Assembly: GCA_021775275.1 (NCBI GenBank)
Contig: JAJFIE010000274.1
Coordinates: 1 to 6,056 of the forward strand
Direction: 5' to 3'
DNA: 6,056 nucleotides
Source of the DNA: Rhodospirillales bacterium
GTDB taxonomy: Bacteria; Pseudomonadota; Alphaproteobacteria; Rhodospirillales; Casp-alpha2
Made by a program: the position numbers and the translations under genes
Shown here: positions 1-4,924 of the stretch, in pieces
How positions within the stretch are numbered: the first letter of the stretch is position 1
How the letters are laid out: each line of letters opens with the position of its first letter
The notes under the pieces: model-generated
The model's input: the letters and a program-made list of their open reading frames with translations, nothing else
Database searches by the model: none
Told to the model about the DNA's origin: nothing

Positions 1-1458
1 GCTGATTTACGGTTCAATCCGGCGTTCGACAAGAAGACCGGATATTTTACCCGCTCGATCCTGTGTATTCCGGTGGCCAACAAGACCGGCAAGGTGATCG
101 GTGTGACCCAGGCGCTGAACAAGCGCGGCGGTCCCTTTACCGACGAGGACGAACAACGCCTGAAAGCGTTTACCGCGCAGGTCTCCATCGCGCTGGAAAA
201 CGCCAAGCTGTTCGACGATGTCCAGAACATGAAGAACTACAATGAAAGCATGCTGGAAAGTATGTCAAATGCGGTCATCACCCTGGATGAAGATGGCAAG
301 ATCGTGACCTGCAACAAGGCCGGGTTGAACATTCTGGATGCAAAACCGGACGAAATTATTGGTCAGTCGGCAGAAGAGTTTTTCGAAGGTCCCAACGAGT
401 GGATTTACTCGAAAATTCAGCAGGTGGGCGAAAATCAGGAATCTGATGAAATGCTGGATGCGGGCATGGAGGTCGGTGGAGAAAACCTGTCGGTGAATGT
501 TCACTTCCTGCCTCTGCTGAACACCGAGGGCAACAAACTCGGCACCATGATCATGATGGAAGACATCAGTTCCGAAAAACGGATGAAATCCACCATGTCG
601 CGCTATATGGATCCCGGTATTGCCGACCAGTTGATGGCTGGCGGCCAGGGTGAAGAGTTCCTCGGCGGCGCCAGCAGTGAAGTCACGGTTTTATTCTCCG
701 ATGTTCGCAGCTTTACTACATTGACCGAGGCGCTTGGCGCCCAGGGCACCGTCAAGATGCTGAACGAGTATTTTACCATCATGGTGGACTGCATCACCCG
801 TGAAGGCGGCATGCTGGACAAGTTCATCGGTGACGCCATCATGGCCGGATTCGGCATCCCCGTCGCGCATGATGACGATGAAGACCGCGCCGTCCGCGCC
901 GCCATCGCCATGATTGTCGAGTTATGGGACTGGAACAAGGTTCGCGTCGCCCGTGGTGAAAAAGCCATCGACCATGGCGTCGGTCTGAACACCGGCATGG
1001 TAGTTTCCGGTAACATTGGATCGCCCAAGCGAATGGACTACACCATGATCGGCGATGGCGTTAATCTGGCGGCGAGACTGGAGTCAGCGTGCAAACAATA
1101 TCACGCCCGCATCCTGATCTCGGAATTTACCCGCGCGAAACTCAAGGGCACCTACCGCCTGCGCGATGTGGATATGGTCGTGGTGAAGGGAAAGACGGAG
1201 CCTGTCGGTGTCTATGAGGTTCTCGATTACCACAACGATGAAACGTTTCCGAACCTGATGGATGCGGTGGGTTACTTCAATGAAGGCGTGAAGCACTACC
1301 GTGTCGGAGACTGGGACGCAGGCATCAAGAAGTTTAACGAAGCGATGGTAGCCAACCCGTCCGATGCGCTGTCCACCACCTATATCGAACGGTGCGAACA
1401 TCTGAAGGAAAACCCGCCGGATAATTGGGACGGCGTGTGGGTGATGACCAGCAAATGA
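1..1458 (+). CDS. GAF-PAS-class III adenylate/guanylate cyclase with TPR-like tail (5' partial)
   Basis: Probable adenylate cyclase making cAMP from ATP in the cytoplasm. The reading frame is open from base 1 and the true start lies upstream; 485 residues are visible, numbered here from base 1. Residues 1-75 are the C-terminal half of a GAF domain and contain an NKFDE-type motif (N40, K41, F46, D50, E51). A PAS domain covers about 80-190 and ends in EDISSEKR. A short linker leads to the catalytic domain (about 225-405): metal-binding D234 (FSDVRSF) and D278 (DKFIGD), purine-selecting K274 and T348, and transition-state N355 and R359 (VNLAARLE). All catalytic residues are present, so it should work as a homodimer. 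The Lys/Thr pair is typical of bacterial adenylate cyclases, so ATP is favoured, but GTP is not excluded. Residues 420-470 resemble one or two TPR repeats, and the protein ends in NPPDNWDGVWVMTSK. There are no membrane segments in the visible part. The HPt-pseudoreceiver gene follows 125 bp downstream. Confidence 0.93.
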   Translation, partial: ADLRFNPAFDKKTGYFTRSILCIPVANKTGKVIGVTQALNKRGGPFTDEDEQRLKAFTAQVSIALENAKLFDDVQNMKNYNESMLESMSNAVITLDEDGKIVTCNKAGLNILDAKPDEIIGQSAEEFFEGPNEWIYSKIQQVGENQESDEMLDAGMEVGGENLSVNVHFLPLLNTEGNKLGTMIMMEDISSEKRMKSTMSRYMDPGIADQLMAGGQGEEFLGGASSEVTVLFSDVRSFTTLTEALGAQGTVKMLNEYFTIMVDCITREGGMLDKFIGDAIMAGFGIPVAHDDDEDRAVRAAIAMIVELWDWNKVRVARGEKAIDHGVGLNTGMVVSGNIGSPKRMDYTMIGDGVNLAARLESACKQYHARILISEFTRAKLKGTYRLRDVDMVVVKGKTEPVGVYEVLDYHNDETFPNLMDAVGYFNEGVKHYRVGDWDAGIKKFNEAMVANPSDALSTTYIERCEHLKENPPDNWDGVWVMTSK

Positions 1459-1472
1459 TTTCATGCGTGCTC

Positions 1473-1501
1473 TTGAAAGAAAGAATATTTGTTCATACAT
1501 A
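1473..1501 (+). promoter_or_regulatory. possible sigma70-type promoter before the HPt gene
   Basis: In the 125-bp gap between the first cyclase and the HPt gene, TTGAAA (1473-1478) is followed after 17 bases by TACATA (1496-1501). The -35 matches 5 of 6 consensus bases, the -10 only 3 of 6. If real, the HPt gene could be transcribed separately with a leader of about 75 bases. It may equally be part of the cyclase operon, since no terminator is evident in the gap. This is pattern matching only. Confidence 0.22.
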
Positions 1502-1583
1502 TCAATGAGATGAGTGGGGGGTAAGTAAACGTTTCCATGCGGCTCATTTATTTTTGGCATGAGCACAGATATTGAATAGTCAT

Positions 1584-2372
1584 ATGAGCGAAATGAATGT
1601 TGATAATATCCTGGAAGAGCTTCGTCTCGAGTTTCTTGAAGACGGAGGAGACAGGATCGAAAATATTTATCAGAACCTCAATGAAGTAGAGAAAAATGCA
1701 GGGGCTTTCGATGAGTCGCTGAGATCCATCAAGCGCGATGTACACACCCTGAAGGGACAGGCCGGGCCCTTTGGCTTCCCCTCCATCACACGGATCATGC
1801 ACAGTCTTGAAGATTTTTTCGAGATGACGCACGAGATGTCGGTCGCCCGGTTCCCTGATATTCGTAAATTTATTGATGCGGCAGCTAACATTCTGGAGCA
1901 GCAGGAAGACCCTGGTGAAGAGGCGACAGCGAAAATCTGCGCCAACATGCCCCATACTGCACAGTTGATTTCTGAAGGACAGGTGGTCCGTGATGTCCCT
2001 GCCCTGCTGGTTATGCCGCGAGGCACCCAGCGGACGCTGGTGGGCAAGGAATTGGCCTCTTGTGGTTTTCGGGTCGTGACCGCCGGAAATTCTTACGATG
2101 CGATCCACACCGGTATCGATGTCGGTCCCAAGTTCGCCATTATAAATCGTGGCATGAAGGATATTTCAGGTGTTGAACTGGTCAACGTATTCAAAGCTAT
2201 CAGCGCTCTGGATTCTTGCCGGATTATAATTCTGACCAGTGATGATGAGCTTGACGATATCGTCGCTGAACTGCCCGCAGGCACAGCGGTCATACACAAG
2301 GGCGCAGAATTTTTCAGCGATCTGACCACGCAGTTGATTGAATGGGGCTTCTTCGGCGAGATCGTTCACTAG
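1584..2372 (+). CDS. HPt phosphotransfer protein with C-terminal pseudoreceiver domain
   Basis: Predicted cytoplasmic phosphorelay protein of 262 residues. The N-terminal half (about 5-115) is a helical HPt domain with the signature HTLKGQAGPFGF, H54 being the expected phosphorylated histidine. The following helix (MHSLEDFFE) resembles the P1 domain of CheA more than YojN/ArcB-type HPt domains. Residues 137-258 fold-match a response-regulator receiver in strand/helix pattern (ALLVMPRG, FRVVTAG, KFAIINRGMKDISGVEL, RIIILTSDD, AVIHKG). It keeps the Thr (T218) and Lys (K239), but N188 stands where the phospho-accepting Asp should be, and the N-terminal acidic pair is replaced by MPRG. The second domain is therefore probably an unphosphorylated pseudoreceiver used for binding. 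No kinase, CheA P2-P5 region or output domain is attached. The ATG at 1584 was chosen as the first ATG; a TTG four codons upstream (1572) and an ATG at 1593 are alternatives, and none has a clear Shine-Dalgarno sequence. It lies downstream of one cyclase and tail-to-tail with another, suggesting a role in cyclase signalling, which is inference. Confidence 0.88.
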   Translation: MSEMNVDNILEELRLEFLEDGGDRIENIYQNLNEVEKNAGAFDESLRSIKRDVHTLKGQAGPFGFPSITRIMHSLEDFFEMTHEMSVARFPDIRKFIDAAANILEQQEDPGEEATAKICANMPHTAQLISEGQVVRDVPALLVMPRGTQRTLVGKELASCGFRVVTAGNSYDAIHTGIDVGPKFAIINRGMKDISGVELVNVFKAISALDSCRIIILTSDDELDDIVAELPAGTAVIHKGAEFFSDLTTQLIEWGFFGEIVH

Positions 2373-2413
2373 ATGCCGGACGGCGTCGTGACCAGAAGGA
2401 AACCTGATGTCGC
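2373..2413. other. 41-bp convergent intergenic gap, no clear terminator
   Basis: The stop codons of the HPt gene (plus strand) and the CHASE2 cyclase (minus strand) are separated by 41 bases. Only very short inverted repeats are visible (GACG-G-CGTC; AGG-AAA-CCT), with no GC-rich stem followed by a T-run on either strand. Transcripts probably run into the opposing gene or end by a Rho-dependent mechanism. Confidence 0.5.
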
Positions 2414-4711
2414 CTACTTGGTCGTGGCGATGAATACGCCATCCCAGTCGGCGGCGGGCGGATTGACCTTGTATTCGGCAATGCGTTCTTCATAGAGATC
2501 ACACAGGACGTCGAGATTGATCTCGAGTTTCCATGGTCTGTTTTCGTCATTGCCGAGCGTGCGAATTTCCTTGAACATCTCGGTGGCTTCATCCCAGCGT
2601 TGCGCCCGATAGGTCTCCATGGCCGTGTGGATTTTATCCTGCACGGTGATGAACGCCGGGTCGTTCATAAGTTCGGCGTCACCCATCAGGCCATAGATAT
2701 AGGTGCCCGAGGTCTTGCCCTTGACCTGAATGAAATCGAGATCAATGGTCGCCAGACGATCCCTGACATTTTCATTGATACTAGGCCCCAGAACAACATT
2801 CATGCCGTAGCTCTTGCTCTGGCCTTCCAGTCTGGCCGCGAGGTTCACGGTGTCGCCGAGGACGGAATAATCGAACCGCATGTCCGATCCCATGTTGCCG
2901 ACAACGCACGGGCCGGAGTTTAGCCCCAGGCCGACTTTGAGGGGAATGTGTTTACGCCCCTCCTCCCTGGCTTCAATTTCCAGTCGGTCATTCAACGGAC
3001 CCATCTCTGCCAGCATGGCCAACGCCGAGGTGCAGCCATTGTACATGTGGTCTTCATCATCAAGCGGCGCGTTCCAAAACGCCATGATGCAGTCGCCCAT
3101 GTATTTGTCGACGGTGCCTTGACGCTCGAGAATGACATTGGTCAGCGGCGTCAGCAGTTTGTTGATCAGCGATGTCAGACCGACGGCGTCAAACTGTTCG
3201 GAAATGGTGGTGAAGCCGCGCACGTCACAGAACAACAGCGTCATCTCGCGCAGGTCGCCGCCCAGTTTCAATTCGTCGGGGTTATCTGCAACCTTGGCCA
3301 CCATGTCCGGCGACAGGTATTTGGAGAACGCATCGCGGGTCTGGCGACGCTGGGCTTCTTCGCGGGCGTATCCGGTGAAAGTCAACGTCGTATAGAGCAA
3401 CAGGATCGATCCTACGGCGAAAGCTGCATCAAACAGCATGCGGTATTGATCAAACAGATGCCAGGAAGTACCAGCAGCACTTGCCGCAATAACCACGAAG
3501 ACAAGCAATGCCCATTTTGCCCCTACCCACGGCACCAGGATAATCATCAGCAGTCCACCGATAAGAATGAAAAACAACTCCACGGCATCCGCATAGTTCG
3601 GTCGGACGAGAAAGCTTTTTTCGACGGCGTTTTCCAGCACCTGGGCGTGGACCTCCACCCCGGGAATGATCCCTTCCGTGGGAATCGCCCGGATATCAAG
3701 CAGCCCCACGGCAGATGTGCCGATCAATGCCAGTTTTCCCTTGATCATATCCGGGTCGGCGGTTCCGTTCAGGACGTCACGCGCCGGAATATATTTCGCC
3801 GTGTCCCGGTGTGAAAAATATGGGTAGACCCGACCAATCTTGTCGGTGGGAAATCGCAGATCCTTGGATACAGCGAACTCGATGACGCCTAAGGGGCCTG
3901 TGGTTATCAAAGTGGTCGGACGACCAACTGCGAGACGTAGCACTTCCACCGAAAGAGACGGGTATATATTGCCATCATAAACGAAGGCGGTGGGGTAGCG
4001 CCGAACGATACCATCGGTTTCCGGGACCAGCGAAAAGATTCCCTGGCCGCCGAACTTATGGATTGTTGCCTGTTCAAGAATGGAAATATTTCGCACCAGT
4101 GAAGGAACGTTCGGCAGCGACTTAAGGGGATCTATCGAGTTTTTTTTCAGTTTCCGGATCGACACGGATTTTTTTGCTGGTGGATCCTTTTTGGTATTCA
4201 ACTCTTCCCAATAGGCTGCTTGTCCTAAAACCACCCGGGTTTGTTTAAGGATATCTGCAAAAGCTTCATCATTGCCGCTCAGCTTTGCAAGCTTCGCCTT
4301 GGTCTCATCATCAATACCGGCAATCGAATCGGCGATGACAACCGGATTCATCCTATCCGGTTCGGCGAACACCATATCGAACCCGACCACGCCGACGCCC
4401 ATGACAAACAGGTTGCGGACCATGTCGGCGACGATGTTGCGGGGCCACGGCCACTGTCCGAATTCATTGAGGCTTTCTTCATCCAGATCAATAATGATGG
4501 CCGGAGATTTTTCCAGAGATGGAATGGGGCGCGGCTTGAGGACCTGATAAAAGTCGAACATCTTGTTGCGCGCAAATTCGACGGGATAGGGATTAAGCCA
4601 GAAGACAACAAGAAATACCGCCAGCAGTACGAGGCCGACGAGACGGTCAAAACTGAACGCGCGTTTCAGAAATTTCATTGCTATCTTTTTTTGCTCGTTA
4701 TGGCTTTTCAC
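2414..4711 (-). CDS. CHASE2-domain transmembrane class III adenylate/guanylate cyclase
   Basis: Membrane cyclase of 765 residues predicted to convert ATP (possibly GTP) to the cyclic nucleotide in response to an extracytoplasmic cue. Order: TM1 (about 23-39), periplasmic CHASE2 sensor (about 45-360, including WPWPRNIVADM, ETDGIVRRYP and the ALIGTSAVGLLDIRAIP region), three closely spaced TM helices (about 375-393, 396-415, 428-446), a short signalling linker (FSKYLSP), the catalytic domain (about 485-675), a helical TPR-like region (680-750) and the tail NPPAADWDGVFIATTK. This one-plus-three TM layout is standard for CHASE2 proteins. The catalytic set is complete: D496 (FCDVRGF), K536 and D540 (DKYMGD), S616 (DYSVLGD), N623 and R627. 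Ser replaces the Asp/Thr at the second purine-selecting position, so nucleotide specificity is less certain. The GTG at 4711 was chosen because AGGAAGG lies immediately upstream; ATG 4678, directly before the first TM helix, is nearly as likely but has no Shine-Dalgarno. The frame stays open to 4831, but those starts lie upstream of or within the candidate promoter. Confidence 0.93.
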   Translation of the reverse strand: MKSHNEQKKIAMKFLKRAFSFDRLVGLVLLAVFLVVFWLNPYPVEFARNKMFDFYQVLKPRPIPSLEKSPAIIIDLDEESLNEFGQWPWPRNIVADMVRNLFVMGVGVVGFDMVFAEPDRMNPVVIADSIAGIDDETKAKLAKLSGNDEAFADILKQTRVVLGQAAYWEELNTKKDPPAKKSVSIRKLKKNSIDPLKSLPNVPSLVRNISILEQATIHKFGGQGIFSLVPETDGIVRRYPTAFVYDGNIYPSLSVEVLRLAVGRPTTLITTGPLGVIEFAVSKDLRFPTDKIGRVYPYFSHRDTAKYIPARDVLNGTADPDMIKGKLALIGTSAVGLLDIRAIPTEGIIPGVEVHAQVLENAVEKSFLVRPNYADAVELFFILIGGLLMIILVPWVGAKWALLVFVVIAASAAGTSWHLFDQYRMLFDAAFAVGSILLLYTTLTFTGYAREEAQRRQTRDAFSKYLSPDMVAKVADNPDELKLGGDLREMTLLFCDVRGFTTISEQFDAVGLTSLINKLLTPLTNVILERQGTVDKYMGDCIMAFWNAPLDDEDHMYNGCTSALAMLAEMGPLNDRLEIEAREEGRKHIPLKVGLGLNSGPCVVGNMGSDMRFDYSVLGDTVNLAARLEGQSKSYGMNVVLGPSINENVRDRLATIDLDFIQVKGKTSGTYIYGLMGDAELMNDPAFITVQDKIHTAMETYRAQRWDEATEMFKEIRTLGNDENRPWKLEINLDVLCDLYEERIAEYKVNPPAADWDGVFIATTK

Positions 4712-4712
4712 G

Positions 4713-4719
4713 CCTTCCT
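4713..4719 (-). promoter_or_regulatory. Shine-Dalgarno-like AGGAAGG favouring the GTG start of the CHASE2 cyclase
   Basis: On the minus strand AGGAAGG ends one base before GTG 4711. If the AGGA half is what pairs with 16S rRNA, the spacing is 4 bases, short but workable. The alternative ATG at 4678 is preceded only by an A-rich stretch without such a match. Confidence 0.4.
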
Positions 4720-4729
4720 GTATTCTTTC

Positions 4730-4759
4730 ACTAGAACAGGGGTAAGTATGACGGGTCAA
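4730..4759 (-). promoter_or_regulatory. candidate sigma70-type promoter of the CHASE2 cyclase gene
   Basis: On the minus strand TTGACC (4759 to 4754, 5 of 6 matches to the -35 consensus) is followed after 18 bases by TCTAGT (4735 to 4730, 4 of 6 matches to the -10). Transcription would start near 4723, giving a leader of about 12 bases to GTG 4711 or about 45 bases to ATG 4678. This would exclude the more upstream in-frame starts at 4783 and 4831. Predicted from sequence only. Confidence 0.33.
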
Positions 4760-4886
4760 GGAAAATTCCGTTAAGTGAGCCATAAGGCACGGAAATTTAA
4801 CAATTTCCTGAAAATCAAAGACGATCAGCAATGACTTTTTAGCGCTGGTATGGAATAAGGTTAAAGCTGCCCATTTAAGGGGTGGT

Positions 4887-4894
4887 CGCTAGCG
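4887..4894. promoter_or_regulatory. palindrome CGCTAGCG upstream of the transporter gene, possible operator
   Basis: A perfect 8-bp palindrome within an imperfect inverted repeat (TGG-T-CGCTAGCG-CCA, with one bulged T). It lies about 19-26 bases before the TATACT element, where a -35 box or a regulator site would be expected, and no recognisable -35 hexamer is present. A regulator site is possible, but the element is short and could be chance. Confidence 0.2.
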
Positions 4895-4912
4895 CCAGCC
4901 AAATCGGGGACG

Positions 4913-4918
4913 TATACT
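4913..4918 (+). promoter_or_regulatory. -10-like TATACT directly before the transporter ATG (possible leaderless promoter)
   Basis: TATACT matches the -10 consensus at 5 of 6 positions and lies 6 bases before the ATG at 4925. A promoter here would start transcription at or within a base or two of the A of the ATG, giving a leaderless mRNA. This fits the absence of a Shine-Dalgarno before 4925. No convincing -35 hexamer is seen 16-18 bases upstream, so activator dependence would be needed. Confidence 0.3.
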
Positions 4919-4924
4919 CGTCAC

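Noticed and set aside
1542..1564. Inverted repeat GCTCAT...ATGAGC with 11-base loop before the HPt gene
   Set aside because: The stem is only 6 bp and not followed by a T-run; the T-rich stretch is in the loop, so it is not a terminator, and it is too short to call an operator.
1548..2108. Minus-strand open frame opposite the HPt gene
   Set aside because: Antisense to the HPt signature region; its product has no recognisable domain or plausible start context.
2425..2441. Hairpin TGGCG-ATGAATA-CGCCA at the 3' end of the CHASE2 cyclase
   Set aside because: It lies within coding sequence for the conserved WDGV tail and has no following T-run on either strand; not a convincing terminator.
2948..3814. 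Long plus-strand open frame (288 codons) opposite the CHASE2 cyclase
   Set aside because: It lies wholly antisense to a well-supported cyclase with conserved motifs, and its translation is rich in His/Gln/Arg with no recognisable domain; a shadow frame.
4771..4785. CtrA-like site TTAA-N7-ATAA
   Set aside because: One mismatch to an already low-complexity motif in an AT-rich intergenic region; expected by chance.
4712..4831. Longer N-terminus of the CHASE2 cyclase (starts at 4831 or 4783)
   Set aside because: The extra residues look like translated intergenic DNA, no Shine-Dalgarno precedes these starts, and the best promoter candidate lies downstream of them.
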